Part shown: positions 46,501 through 54,639 of the stretch, piece after piece | How positions within the stretch are numbered: the stretch's first letter is position 1 | How the letters are laid out: every line of letters begins with the position of its first letter | Assembly: GCA_017483605.1 (NCBI GenBank) | Contig: JAFUWG010000012.1 | Location: 55,213-119,212, forward strand | Origin: Bacteroidaceae bacterium | GTDB taxonomy: Bacteria; Bacteroidota; Bacteroidia; Bacteroidales; Bacteroidaceae | DNA length: 64,000 nucleotides | Direction of reading: 5' to 3' | Position numbers and translations under genes: made by a program | Notes under the pieces: model-generated | Databases searched by the model: none | The model's input: the letters and a program-made list of their open reading frames with translations, nothing else | Told to the model about the DNA's origin: nothing

Positions 46501-46588
46501 AACGGAGACTTGGACGAACACCCTGCACCGGTATGTCCTGCTCCACGCGGTGTATCGCCTCAACAAGCAGCCGAAGAAGAAGAAATGA
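43553..46588 (+). CDS. Outer-membrane TonB-dependent-type receptor with STN-like N-terminus
   Basis: 1011 aa from MRRGMTLLFCLMAMVL at 43553; a longer in-frame start at 43424 is rejected because it lies within the anti-sigma gene. After the signal peptide, about 20-95 form an STN-like signalling domain (FHNTPLAEVLERINN), followed by a carboxypeptidase-like Ig module and a plug (EVTVTASKVKFY, LDALVKQLPGVELKDDGRIY). A large beta-barrel follows and the C-terminus is KQPKKKK rather than an aromatic residue. No SusD gene follows. It is the signal-sensing partner of the coupled sigma/anti-sigma pair; the ligand is unknown. Confidence 0.82.
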   Translation: MRRGMTLLFCLMAMVLTMNAQTVSQNFHNTPLAEVLERINNAQSDYRITFIHNELEHLQVNCNIKSMNTKEAVEKVCAGQPVKVKVKGKDIFVQYKPKSTAKTINLLGKVYDSRTHHELPGAMVYLLSKDSTVLDSCLAKSLWMDGYKSGYTADFHFTVPQTQETYLLSATYPNYEQGYMTYTISNLHRREFYRHLPPLYLIELGRMLKEVTVTASKVKFYHRGDTVVYDASAFQLAEGSMLDALVKQLPGVELKDDGRIYHDGKFVESLLLNGKEFFRGDNRVMLDNLPAYTVKDIKVYDKYGEKSEFLGRQLESDKQYVMDVVLKKEYSIGYLANLEAAGGTDDRYLARLFAMRFSDHSRLAVYANANNLNNGDNPSEQSVWQSGNAGTGMQKRQRAGIDYNVEDRDKRWKADGNVRFTHTDNNQQTTTHRVNYLSTGNTYERSRNQAKDHSLFLSTDHILEWQHKQMRWVLNPKANYLKMDNKSGFTSTALTAADSLINHNTQQGILRGYDLFAGLSLQSTLKFKNSSDHMDFGASANFTKSDNDRFNRQDIQSSSPVFTDQYFKGHPDWKHEYKGHINYTYYIMKGMSLEMNYDYSRKDEHRQQTLYLLDRLDHRDSIGVLPSLADYERTMDLANSYDSHLTEDSHTLHPFLWWFPKTKGGKWSISLRLPMQVLHQRLHYQRGTVDTTIVRNPFLIASEWNYAQWNSKDGKYTVFIQPQVAASAPALQHFVDIRDATDPLNIHLGNNGLRNTYRYSLRVNTRKRLPEKQIMEAIGAEYRYVQNELAMSHLFDPTTGVHTYQPFSVNGNWRFRTDGSIHAPLDKPKRLFITAGSALILTHSVDLTGTTTLERSTVNTTSWTPAMELSYKFNEQNHVKLVVEPTWQWFHSRREDFQNFHTADCKTTLTALAALPWKVQLSTDLTLYSRRGYNDPSMNDTEWCWNARLSRSFLHGNFILMLDGFDLLNQLSNITQTMNAQGRTETWTNTLHRYVLLHAVYRLNKQPKKKK

Positions 46589-46591
46589 CCC

Positions 46592-46667
46592 CAAAAGTGG
46601 TCTGAGTCACACCGCCTCGGCGGTCTGAGTCACACCACTTGGGCGGTGTGACTCAGACCACTTTAGA
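46592..46667. repeat. Three-unit 23-bp tandem/palindromic element, copy B
   Basis: Cores GGTCTGAGTCACACC at 46599 and 46622 and the inverted GGTGTGACTCAGACC at 46645 are exactly 23 nt apart, with 8-nt spacers GCCTCGGC and ACTTGGGC. Flanks AAAAGT and ACTTTA enclose it. It begins 10 nt after the receptor stop codon. It is the same family as copy A at 3428-3502. Confidence 0.85.
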
Positions 46668-46721
46668 GGTATCGAGGCAATGAAAAATTGGTAATAGAAG
46701 ATAGTTAAACAAGTGTACACG

Positions 46722-46758
46722 AAACTCCCCGTTCGCAGCGATTGCGAGCGGGGAGTTT
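46722..46758 (-). terminator. Terminator of the B12 operon
   Basis: 16-bp stem with one mismatch (46722-46737 with 46743-46758) and a short loop, 4 nt after the btuC stop on the minus strand, followed by a U-tract. Confidence 0.82.
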
Positions 46759-46762
46759 TTCT

Positions 46763-47794
46763 TTATTGCTTACGTCGCAAGATGATGTAGAGGATGACGG
46801 GGGCACCGAGGATGGGGGTGACGGCGTTGAGGGGGATGACGGTGACGGGAGGGAGGGTGCAGAGGATGTTGCACAGGAGGGCGAGGACGGCTCCGGTGAG
46901 CATGGTGGTGGGCAGGAGGATGCGGTGGTTGCTGGTGCCGAGCAGGAGGAAGGCGACGTGGGGGGTCGCCAGGCCGAGGAAGGCGACGGGGCCGCAGTAG
47001 GCGGTGATGACGGCGGTGAGCAGTCCGGTGGCGAGGAGCAGGAGGTTGCGGGTGCGCCGGATGTCGATGCCGAGGTTGACGGCATACTGCTCGCCCAGCA
47101 GGATGGCGTTCAGAGGCTTGATGAGCAGGAGGGCGAGCACGAGGCCCAGCAGGGTGAGGCTGGCGAAGATGGGCATCTGCTGCATGGAGACGCTGTTGAA
47201 GTTGCCCATGCCCCAGATGAGGAAACTCTGGATGTTATCGACCGAGGCGAGGAAGTTGAGCAGGGAGATGGCCGAGGAGGTGATGTAGCCCATCATGATG
47301 CCGGTGATGAGCAGCATGAGGTTGTTCTTCAGCAGCGAGGAGAACAGCAGCAGCAGCCCCATGATGAGGAGCGAGCCGAGGAAGGCGGCGGCGACCACGG
47401 CGAGGTAGCCGTTCCACGTGTAGAGCCCGGCGGTGATGCTGCCCCCGAAGGCGAGCATGACGATGGCGACGCCGAGGTTGGCACCCGACGAGATGCCGAG
47501 GATGGAGGGTCCGGCAAGGGGATTGTGGAAGGCGGTCTGGAGGAGGAGACCCGACGTGGCGAGCCCTGCGCCGGCAAGGGCGGCAGTCAGGGCGGACGGG
47601 AGCCGCGAACCGAGGATGATGTAGGAATAGACCCCCTCCGCCTCCCCCTGTTCAGGGGAAGAGAAGCCATGCGGCAGGTTCGCCACGAGAGTTCGGAACA
47701 CCTCGGCGGCAGGGATGTGCACCGACCCCAAGAAGATGCTGAGGACGAAGAGGATGAGGACGAGGAGGATGAGAAGTGTGAGACGGAGTTTCAT
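46763..47794 (-). CDS. btuC: BtuC/FecCD-type ABC transporter permease
   Basis: 343 aa with about 9-10 membrane segments and the FecCD signatures RLPSALTAALAGAGLATSGLLLQTAFHNPLAGPSILGISSGANLG and, near the C-terminus, CGPVAFLGLATPHVAFLLLG. It forms the inner-membrane channel for cobalamin together with an ATPase. Its start overlaps btuF by 4 nt. It ends the operon, and no btuD follows. A short stretch after residue 40 (GFSSPEQGEAEGV) comes from an inserted palindrome. Confidence 0.88.
   Translation of the reverse strand: MKLRLTLLILLVLILFVLSIFLGSVHIPAAEVFRTLVANLPHGFSSPEQGEAEGVYSYIILGSRLPSALTAALAGAGLATSGLLLQTAFHNPLAGPSILGISSGANLGVAIVMLAFGGSITAGLYTWNGYLAVVAAAFLGSLLIMGLLLLFSSLLKNNLMLLITGIMMGYITSSAISLLNFLASVDNIQSFLIWGMGNFNSVSMQQMPIFASLTLLGLVLALLLIKPLNAILLGEQYAVNLGIDIRRTRNLLLLATGLLTAVITAYCGPVAFLGLATPHVAFLLLGTSNHRILLPTTMLTGAVLALLCNILCTLPPVTVIPLNAVTPILGAPVILYIILRRKQ
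47629..47665. repeat. Palindromic repeat inserted in frame within btuC
   Basis: AGACCCCCTCCG, then CTCCCCCTGTTCAGGGGAAG, a short member of the same family as 9488-9585 (which has AGACCCCCTCT and CTCCCCCTCTATGGGGAG). It encodes about 12 residues, SSPEQGEAEGV, in a periplasmic loop of the permease. Confidence 0.55.
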
Positions 47795-48894
47795 TTCAAT
47801 TTTTCATAATAATGCATCGGCTCCTGCAGGTGGAGTTCGGGATGGCAGATTTGAATCACATCGGACAGGAGACGGTCGGGATGGAAGGGCGAACGCTCGT
47901 AGAAATAGGAGGTCTCGACGTTGCAGCCCCACACGTTGTGACGACGGAATGCCTCGAAACGGGAATAGACATCGGCTTCGGCACCCAACTGCGCCAAGGT
48001 CTTCGACTGCCCGTCGCTGTAGCGCACCAGCCACACCTCGGCATCGTGCGCCTGGGCAAAGACCTGCTCGGCAGAGAGGGGCACGGAGCCGCTCTGGGTG
48101 TAGGCGGGGAAGGCGGTCATGGCTCCGGCATCGGCATAGACCTGCCCGATGGGGCTGTTCACGCCGGGCTGATACCAGACGTTGCCGTAGAGGGTCTCGG
48201 AGAGGATGCGGGGCTTGGTCTTCACCTGAGCCGCCAGCGCCTTGAGGCTGTCGTACCGCGCCACGAGGGCATCGAACAGGGCGTTCGCCTCCTTCTCCTT
48301 GCCCACGAGCAGCCCGTAGAACTTCATCCACTCCGCCCGACCGAGAGCCGTCGGCTCCATGTATTCGGCACACTCGATGACGGGGATGCCCAACTGCCCC
48401 AACTTGTCGTGCCCCGTATTGCTCTCGAAGGGAGACACCAGCATGGCGTCGGGCCTCAACTGGATGATGCGCTCCTGATTGGGCGACATGCCGTTGCCGC
48501 AATCCAGCACCTCCTTCGTGAGGCAATGGATGTACTGCCGCTCGCACACTCCGCCAATGCACTCCTCCATGCCCAGTTCGCAGATGAGCCCGCAATGCAC
48601 GGCGGTGAAGACCAACGCATTCTTGAGAGGCACACTCACCTTCTGCCCCTGAGCAACAGCAGGCAGGGACTCAGGATGGGGTGTGAGGAAATACGTGCCC
48701 AGCAAGCCCTCGCCCCACGGATTGGCGAGTTCGACCTTGATGCAGTCATCGTATCGCACCATGGTGATGTTCTTGGCATACTGCATGGGGATGGTGTCGC
48801 CCTCGCCCAAGGAGGATGTGGCGGTGCCTCCCTTGCAGGAACAGACAAGAGTGAGGATGCCGCAAAGAGCGGAAAGTATGAGGAGTTTCTTCAT
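47791..48894 (-). CDS. btuF: Cobalamin-type ABC substrate-binding lipoprotein
   Basis: 367 aa. The signal peptide ends with a lipobox LVCSC (Cys about 20). Two alpha/beta lobes of the BtuF/FhuD cluster follow: LVFTAVHCGLICELGMEECIGGVCE, PNQERIIQLRPDAMLVSPFES, LGQLGIPVIECAEYMEP and, in the second lobe, PRILSETLYGNVWYQPGVNSPIGQVYADAGA. It captures cobalamin in the periplasm and delivers it to BtuC. It sits 6 nt after btuB. Assignment to B12 rather than a siderophore rests on the riboswitch and on BtuB/BtuG in the same operon. Confidence 0.85.
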   Translation of the reverse strand: MKKLLILSALCGILTLVCSCKGGTATSSLGEGDTIPMQYAKNITMVRYDDCIKVELANPWGEGLLGTYFLTPHPESLPAVAQGQKVSVPLKNALVFTAVHCGLICELGMEECIGGVCERQYIHCLTKEVLDCGNGMSPNQERIIQLRPDAMLVSPFESNTGHDKLGQLGIPVIECAEYMEPTALGRAEWMKFYGLLVGKEKEANALFDALVARYDSLKALAAQVKTKPRILSETLYGNVWYQPGVNSPIGQVYADAGAMTAFPAYTQSGSVPLSAEQVFAQAHDAEVWLVRYSDGQSKTLAQLGAEADVYSRFEAFRRHNVWGCNVETSYFYERSPFHPDRLLSDVIQICHPELHLQEPMHYYEKLK

Positions 48895-48900
48895 ATAATC

Positions 48901-50910
48901 TTATAGTTTGATGGTCAGGTATATTTCGTAGTTGCGGCGCGGCATGGGGCGTGACAGCACCGTCACATACTCGGTGGAATAGAGGTTGTTCACCACCCCC
49001 TTCACGGCACAATCGATGGCACGGATGCGGAAGGTCTTTTCGAGGGAGAGGTCGGTCATGTAGTAGGGACGGAGCCGCCCTGTGATGTAGTTGACCTCGT
49101 TGCTGGTGGTGGTGTAGCGTTCGGAATAGTGGTTCCACTGGTAGGCGAGTGTCCAGGAGCGCCACTGCAGACGTGCGTTGACATTGGCAGACACCTTGGG
49201 CACATAGCAGAGTTGCTTGCCGTAGGAGGCATCGTTGTCGTTGATGTCCTCGCCCACATTCTTGGAGGGAGTCCATGCGAAGTTGGCAAGGAGCGAGAGT
49301 TTCCAGTCCTTTGCCAACAAGACGCTGCCGTCGAGCATCGCCTCCAAGCCATAGTTGTGCACCTTCTTCACGTTGGAGGGCTCCCAGAACCCCTTCGTGT
49401 TGGGTGTCCAGAGAATCCAGTCGCTAATGTGGGAATCGAAGAGCGTGGCATTGGCTCGGAGCGTCCACCGCTTCTTCTTCACGCCCATCTCCAGACCGGC
49501 ATCATACGTAAAACCCTTCTCGGGAGAGAGGTCGGGATTGCCCCCAGGCTGGAAATAGAGGTCGTCCATCGAGGGATAGCGATAGTTGCGGGCGACGGAA
49601 GCCTTGAGCACGAGGTTCCACGGCTGGTAGAGAATCAAGTCGGCAAAGAGGGCTGGAATGGGAGCGACGAAATCGTCCCGATAGACCTCCTGACGAATCA
49701 CTCCAGCCAGCGAGAAGATGGGAAGCGGTCGCCAACGGGCTTGCAGGTTGGCATGATACTCGGGTCGCCCCTTGTCGAAGTTCTTGCCGATGTGGAAGGG
49801 GCTACGGTCGTGGCTGTTCACATGCGTATAATAGAAGTCGGCACCGCCCATCAGCATGAGTTGGGGACTGAGCATCCAATCGAGGTTGGCTTGCAGGAAG
49901 GCGGTGTTGGAGTAACTTTGGGAGTTGGTGATGGAGGTGGCGACCTCCTGACGCGTGGTGAAATACTCATAGCCCACGTCGGAGTAGGAGTAGCCGCCCC
50001 TGACGGAGAGCGTGGTCTGCTCCTTCCGCTGCTCCCACGAGAGCACACCACGGAGCGTGTTCAGCCGCTGCTCGTTCTTGAAATCGCTGTCATCCTTATA
50101 ATCGACACTCAGGAAGGGAAGCCCGCGCTTGGAATGGGTGTACCAAAGGGAAAGCCCCAACTGATTGCCATTGCCAGCATCGTAGAACAAATCCTGAAGC
50201 ACGTGGAAATCGTCGAAGTAGCCACTCTTGTTTCGTTCCTCCGGATGGTAGGAACGCAGCCAATTGCCATCGGCATCATACACGTCCGTCTTCTTGTCGT
50301 AGTTGGTGTATCGGTAGTCGTTGTCGGCGGTGGAATAGACGATACGTGTGGAGGACGACAGGCGGTCGTTGGAGTAAGTGAGACGAAGGAAGTCATCGTA
50401 GGTGTCGAAAGAGCCAATGCCCTGCACAAACTGAGCCCCCCACCCCTTTTCCTCAACAGGCTTATTCTTCATCTCGATGGCACCACCCAAACCACCTCCG
50501 ATGAGATTGATGGACGAAGCACCGTGATAGAGGTTGGCTTCGTCGATGAAATAGGCGGGAATGGTGGAGAAATCGAGGGTGCCAAGCATCGGGGAGTTGA
50601 TACGCATACCATTCCAAGTGACCTGTGTGTGCGATGGCGATGTGCCCCGAAACTCCACCAGCGACTCCGTGGCACGGCCATAACTCTTCACGAAGACGGT
50701 GGAGTTTTTGGAAAGAATGTCTGCCATCGAGAGGGAGATGTTGTCGTGCAATATCACGGTGTCGAGTTTCGTCATCTCGACACCAACATCCTTCAGACGA
50801 CGATTGGCCACCACCTGCACATCATCCAAATGCACCGTTTTCCGTTCTTCCTGCGCCATCAACAACACGGGAAAAAGAAGGAAGGATAATATGAAGGAGG
50901 GAAGCCTCAT
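48901..50910 (-). CDS. btuB: TonB-dependent cobalamin receptor
   Basis: 669 aa from MRLPSFILSFLLFPVLLMAQ at 50910; a longer frame from 50952 overlaps the upstream gene and delays the signal peptide. The plug carries LDDVQVVANRRLKDVGVE, SMADILSKNSTVFVKSYG, EFRGTSPSHTQVTWNGMRINS and SSINLIGGGLGGAIEM. A 22-strand barrel follows and ends NYEIYLTIKL. It transports vitamin B12 across the outer membrane, powered by TonB. No carboxypeptidase-like leader domain is present, unlike SusC. It follows the PKD lipoprotein by 11 nt. Confidence 0.87.
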   Translation of the reverse strand: MRLPSFILSFLLFPVLLMAQEERKTVHLDDVQVVANRRLKDVGVEMTKLDTVILHDNISLSMADILSKNSTVFVKSYGRATESLVEFRGTSPSHTQVTWNGMRINSPMLGTLDFSTIPAYFIDEANLYHGASSINLIGGGLGGAIEMKNKPVEEKGWGAQFVQGIGSFDTYDDFLRLTYSNDRLSSSTRIVYSTADNDYRYTNYDKKTDVYDADGNWLRSYHPEERNKSGYFDDFHVLQDLFYDAGNGNQLGLSLWYTHSKRGLPFLSVDYKDDSDFKNEQRLNTLRGVLSWEQRKEQTTLSVRGGYSYSDVGYEYFTTRQEVATSITNSQSYSNTAFLQANLDWMLSPQLMLMGGADFYYTHVNSHDRSPFHIGKNFDKGRPEYHANLQARWRPLPIFSLAGVIRQEVYRDDFVAPIPALFADLILYQPWNLVLKASVARNYRYPSMDDLYFQPGGNPDLSPEKGFTYDAGLEMGVKKKRWTLRANATLFDSHISDWILWTPNTKGFWEPSNVKKVHNYGLEAMLDGSVLLAKDWKLSLLANFAWTPSKNVGEDINDNDASYGKQLCYVPKVSANVNARLQWRSWTLAYQWNHYSERYTTTSNEVNYITGRLRPYYMTDLSLEKTFRIRAIDCAVKGVVNNLYSTEYVTVLSRPMPRRNYEIYLTIKL

Positions 50911-50921
50911 CGGAGATGCTT

Positions 50922-52463
50922 TTATTTGGCTATATGGTAGTCGTAGATGCAATAGACCTCGGTGGAGATGTCACCCAGATTGGGGGAGTAGCCCGTCTGC
51001 GCCGTCTGCACCTTCACAAAGTCTATGTACTGGAGGTTGGCATCTTGTCCGTCCCAAGTCTTGGCACGGCTGATTTTGAAATAGCCCATCGGCTTTTCGG
51101 CATCGAAGTTGGGATTCTTGAAGTAGTCGCTGCCTAAGTTATCGGCATAGCCCCAATCGAAAGGATACTCCATGGTGTAGCCGCTGGAATAGGTGTGCGT
51201 GTCCTTCAGCCGAGTGCCAAAATATGTATGTTCCGTGCCGCCTACCCAGTCCTGCCAGTAGTAGGCATGGGTGTTCCAAAGGGTCATGTAAGGCACGATG
51301 CCTGTATTGCCAAAGTTGTCTTTCCAAGGTGTTGCCGACTGAGGACGGGAGGGTTTGTAGTAGGTGATGGCGTACTCGCATACGCTATTCTCCGTGCCAT
51401 ACTCGGAACCTGCCAACTCATACCATGTGTCGTTGGGCAATCCGTCGCCATTCACATCCTGACTCACCCAGATGATGCCTGGCTCTGACTGATAACTGAA
51501 GGGGTTGCCACGGATGACAAGGTCGTAGTCGCCGCCTGAGTTCTCCACGCTGTGGTCGAAACCGGCGATGAGGTAGCCACCTTGTGCTCCAAGGCTGACG
51601 GAATATTGCTTGCGGAAGTGTTCCAACGCCACCTCGCAAGCCTCTTCCATCGTCGCTCCGTCGTGGATGAAGTCGCCCACAATGGAATAGCCGTTCACCT
51701 GATGGCCAGGTGCTGGCATATACTCATACACTTGATTGACCAACGACTGGCTCGATGCTGTCACCGCACGACGATAGGTGCCTTCGGTGGGACAGACATG
51801 GATGGTAAACGTCTGGCTCGCGGTGCAGGTGTCGTTCTGCATGGTCAACTGCAAAGAATGGGCACCTTGGGTCATGCCGTTCGTGTTCACCACATAGGAC
51901 ACTTCACTCACCTCGTCCTGCGTGTAAGGGCCTGCCACGACACTGCCATCCTGCGTCCATGTGTAAGTTCCACCAAGGTCGTTCTCTATCATATATGCCT
52001 TCACCTTTACGGTTCTGCCTGTGGCAACATGGATGCTCGTCCAAGGAAATTTCCATGCAAACACCGAGTCGTTCTGCACTATCAGCGAGTCGCCTGACAC
52101 ATTCTCGGGCACTTCATCTACCTTGATGACGGTCACCTTCAATTCATCTTCGGTCGCCCCGTATCGGTTGGTCACCTTCAACTGCACATAATACTCGCCT
52201 AATGCCTCTGCCACAAACGTGTAGGTGGGTTCGGTGCTCACCACCTGCCCCTCTCTCGACCAAGTGTAGGTAGAGGAGGCATCTACATTTTCATAAACAG
52301 GCACGATTTCCAGTTCGCTGCCCAACTCCATACGGTAGCGAGCGGAAGCCACACTGAACGTGATGGTGGGCAGGGCACCTTCTTCTTCGGGATTCTCTTT
52401 GTCGCTGCATGACGAGAGCAGCAACAGGACGAACAATAAACGATAAACGATACTGGTCTTCAT
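50922..52463 (-). CDS. PKD-domain surface lipoprotein of the B12 locus
   Basis: 513 aa. The lipobox LLLLSSCSD puts Cys near residue 19, followed by an acidic stretch. Two PKD-like domains span about 30-230 (YRMELGSELEIVPVYENVDASSTYTWSREGQ, then a second). The C-terminal half (about 240-510) is a beta-rich domain with SVENSGGDYDLVIRGNPF, QDVNGDGLPNDTWYELAGSE, GYADNLG and IDFVKVQTAQ, a jelly-roll-like layout of exported Bacteroidota proteins. It abuts btuG without a gap. A role in binding cobalamin at the cell surface beside BtuG/BtuB is inferred; a BtuH-like function is possible. Confidence 0.7.
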   Translation of the reverse strand: MKTSIVYRLLFVLLLLSSCSDKENPEEEGALPTITFSVASARYRMELGSELEIVPVYENVDASSTYTWSREGQVVSTEPTYTFVAEALGEYYVQLKVTNRYGATEDELKVTVIKVDEVPENVSGDSLIVQNDSVFAWKFPWTSIHVATGRTVKVKAYMIENDLGGTYTWTQDGSVVAGPYTQDEVSEVSYVVNTNGMTQGAHSLQLTMQNDTCTASQTFTIHVCPTEGTYRRAVTASSQSLVNQVYEYMPAPGHQVNGYSIVGDFIHDGATMEEACEVALEHFRKQYSVSLGAQGGYLIAGFDHSVENSGGDYDLVIRGNPFSYQSEPGIIWVSQDVNGDGLPNDTWYELAGSEYGTENSVCEYAITYYKPSRPQSATPWKDNFGNTGIVPYMTLWNTHAYYWQDWVGGTEHTYFGTRLKDTHTYSSGYTMEYPFDWGYADNLGSDYFKNPNFDAEKPMGYFKISRAKTWDGQDANLQYIDFVKVQTAQTGYSPNLGDISTEVYCIYDYHIAK

Positions 52464-53597
52464 TTACCTAAACGCAAAATGATTGGGGTTGATGCCCACA
52501 CGGAACTGGTCGATGAGGGTTCCGCTGGCTGTGTAGCGATACACCACTCCCGACTGGGCATAATCTATGGCATCGGCCACATATATCTCTCCGTTGCGGG
52601 GATGCACGCCGATGCCATACAACTTGTGACGCTTGCCGTTGCTATCGACAGGGGCGCTGATGAAGGGACGCACAGGCACGTGGCTGTCGGTGACGGACAT
52701 GCGGTAAATATCATTGTTGATGATATACACGGTGTCTTTCTCGCCGTTCATCTCTATCTGCACATTCGCCTCGTCGGTGTCGAGAGCCTGGTCGAGTTCG
52801 ACGGTTCCCGTCAAAGCATCGATGCGGTAGAGGTGGGGCACGTCGTCGCCAAAACTTTCGTCCTCCATCGTGTAACCACCATCGGTGATGACCCACAACT
52901 TGCCGTTCTTGTCCACCTTCATCGACTTGGGCTGCCAACTGCTCAGCACCATCTCCTGCACCATCTCGTCCCGCTCGGTGTCGAACACCAGAATCTTGTT
53001 GCTATAAGACCAACAATTGGTATAGACATACTTTCCCACCTGCACCATCTCTTCCGTGGAGCAATAGCCCTTGCTCTCTGCCTGCTGGGTTGAGATGGCT
53101 TTTGTCCATGTGAAGGTCTTGGGGTTGAACACGTTGACGTAGGGTGAATAAAGGTCGGTCACGTAAGCCTTTTGGCTGTTGACGATGTGCACATAACGAG
53201 GGTTGATGATTTTTGTCTCGCTCGAAGCCACCACCTGACCCTTCACCTTGAAGGTCTCCACGTCAATTCCCCACACGATGCCAGAGTTTTCCACTGCGAT
53301 ATACGCCACTCCATCCCAGATGATGATGGACTGGCCTGTATCACCCAACTTCCTGCCGTTGGCACGTTGGAACACTCCGTTCTGCACGGTCTTGGTGTCT
53401 GGATTGTAATAGGAAAGCGTGGCATTGCCCGAATTGTAATTCCCTTCGTTGAGGATGAACACACCTTCGGGAGAAGACGAAAAGACTTCCTCTTCTACCC
53501 CATCGTCAGAACCGCTACATGCTGCTGTCAGCACTGAAGCCAACAGCAGCATGTATACGAATAATTGAGAACTAATGATGAAGTGATGATTCTTCAT
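52464..53597 (-). CDS. btuG: BtuG-type surface cobalamin-binding propeller lipoprotein
   Basis: 377 aa. The signal peptide ends SVLTAACSG with the lipid-anchor Cys. A seven-blade YncE/DUF5074-type propeller follows, for example EGVFILNEGNYNSGNATLSYYN, WDGVAYIAVENSGIVWGIDV, QAYVTDLYSPYVNVFNP-like blades, KLWVITDGGY and RNGEIYVADAIDY. In Bacteroides, BtuG sits on BtuB and binds B12 very tightly. Here it is two genes upstream of btuB in a riboswitch-controlled operon, which supports the name. It is 10 nt downstream of the DUF4465-like gene. Confidence 0.85.
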   Translation of the reverse strand: MKNHHFIISSQLFVYMLLLASVLTAACSGSDDGVEEEVFSSSPEGVFILNEGNYNSGNATLSYYNPDTKTVQNGVFQRANGRKLGDTGQSIIIWDGVAYIAVENSGIVWGIDVETFKVKGQVVASSETKIINPRYVHIVNSQKAYVTDLYSPYVNVFNPKTFTWTKAISTQQAESKGYCSTEEMVQVGKYVYTNCWSYSNKILVFDTERDEMVQEMVLSSWQPKSMKVDKNGKLWVITDGGYTMEDESFGDDVPHLYRIDALTGTVELDQALDTDEANVQIEMNGEKDTVYIINNDIYRMSVTDSHVPVRPFISAPVDSNGKRHKLYGIGVHPRNGEIYVADAIDYAQSGVVYRYTASGTLIDQFRVGINPNHFAFR

Positions 53598-53607
53598 TTT
53601 TCACTTT

Positions 53608-54603
53608 TCAGAACTTAACAACCACGTTGTCAAATGCGAAATACTTAGGATGCTTCACACCATAATCTGAACGGTCGCTGCCATCCACGTCGAAGGTGAG
53701 GGATGTCACCTCTCCCAGTGAACTCAAGTCAATCTTGTCCCATCCTGTGAGGATGCTGCCGTTTCTGGCAAGGTCGAAGGTGAGCGTGCCTGTTTCCGTG
53801 TCACCATTCTTGCCGACAATCGTAACCGCCAGATAGCCGCTCTCTGCCAAAGATGCTGCATAGCCGTCGCCGTATGTTGTCACACCCAACTGATAGGTGG
53901 TTGGCGACACATCCATTGACTTGATGACACGAGCCTCGCCATCGGAGAAACTGATAGAGGCAGGGGCATATACCACCGCAAAGTTCTCAGAGCCATTAGA
54001 AGCAGGCACCGCCAACTGATACTGATAAGTAGCATGATTCTGGATGTCAGCATCTATATAGTTGCTGATAGCCACACCACCCTCAGAGTAGCCATAGTAG
54101 CCTCCCCATGCGGCTGTGAGCGAACTCGACAACAGAGACTCGACATCGCTCCAAGAATAGTTGACTGGCGTTGTGCCACCATCGCCATAAAGTAATGTGC
54201 CGCCATACTGAGGAGCGTCAATCAGAGCAGCCCAACTCTCAGCCTCAAAGTCGAGGGTGCGAACATTCTCGCTGACAACCAGCGTCAACTGCTTGGTGGT
54301 TGTACCTGCCGCATTGGTCACCTTCAGCACGATCACATATTCGCCGGCAGTTGCGGGGGTGTAAACAAGGGTGGGAGTTGTCGAGGCAACTACACCATTC
54401 ACCGTCCATTCGTAAGTGGTGTTCGTATCCACATACGTATAAGTCGGTGCAATGGTCACCTCCGTTCCTTCCTCCACCGTCAGGGATTCCTCCGACACAT
54501 TGAAGGCAATGACAGGTTCTTTCATGTCGTCATCATCGCTACACGATGAGAACATCACCATGCCCACGACGAGCACAGCACAAGCCAAAAGATACTTTTT
54601 CAT
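53608..54603 (-). CDS. PKD/DUF4465-like surface lipoprotein, first gene of the B12 operon
   Basis: 331 aa with a lipobox MVMFSSCSD. A PKD-like domain (about 30-112, EGTEVTIAPTYTYVDTNTTYEWTVNG) is followed by a domain like DUF4465: DFEAESWAALID, SSSLTAAWGGYYGYSEGGVAISNYI, YQYQLAVPASNGSENFAVVY and KYFAFDNVVVKF. DUF4465 proteins often occur in B12 operons of this phylum. It is the first gene after the cobalamin riboswitch, so its production is expected to fall when B12 is plentiful. A role as accessory cobalamin binder is inferred. Confidence 0.78.
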   Translation of the reverse strand: MKKYLLACAVLVVGMVMFSSCSDDDDMKEPVIAFNVSEESLTVEEGTEVTIAPTYTYVDTNTTYEWTVNGVVASTTPTLVYTPATAGEYVIVLKVTNAAGTTTKQLTLVVSENVRTLDFEAESWAALIDAPQYGGTLLYGDGGTTPVNYSWSDVESLLSSSLTAAWGGYYGYSEGGVAISNYIDADIQNHATYQYQLAVPASNGSENFAVVYAPASISFSDGEARVIKSMDVSPTTYQLGVTTYGDGYAASLAESGYLAVTIVGKNGDTETGTLTFDLARNGSILTGWDKIDLSSLGEVTSLTFDVDGSDRSDYGVKHPKYFAFDNVVVKF

Positions 54604-54639
54604 TTTCTTGTTTTTTTAGTGATTAAATATAAAAGTTGT

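Noticed and set aside
46742-47809. 355-codon plus-strand frame opposite btuC
   Set aside because: Highly biased Glu/Gly-rich composition, antisense to a clear permease.
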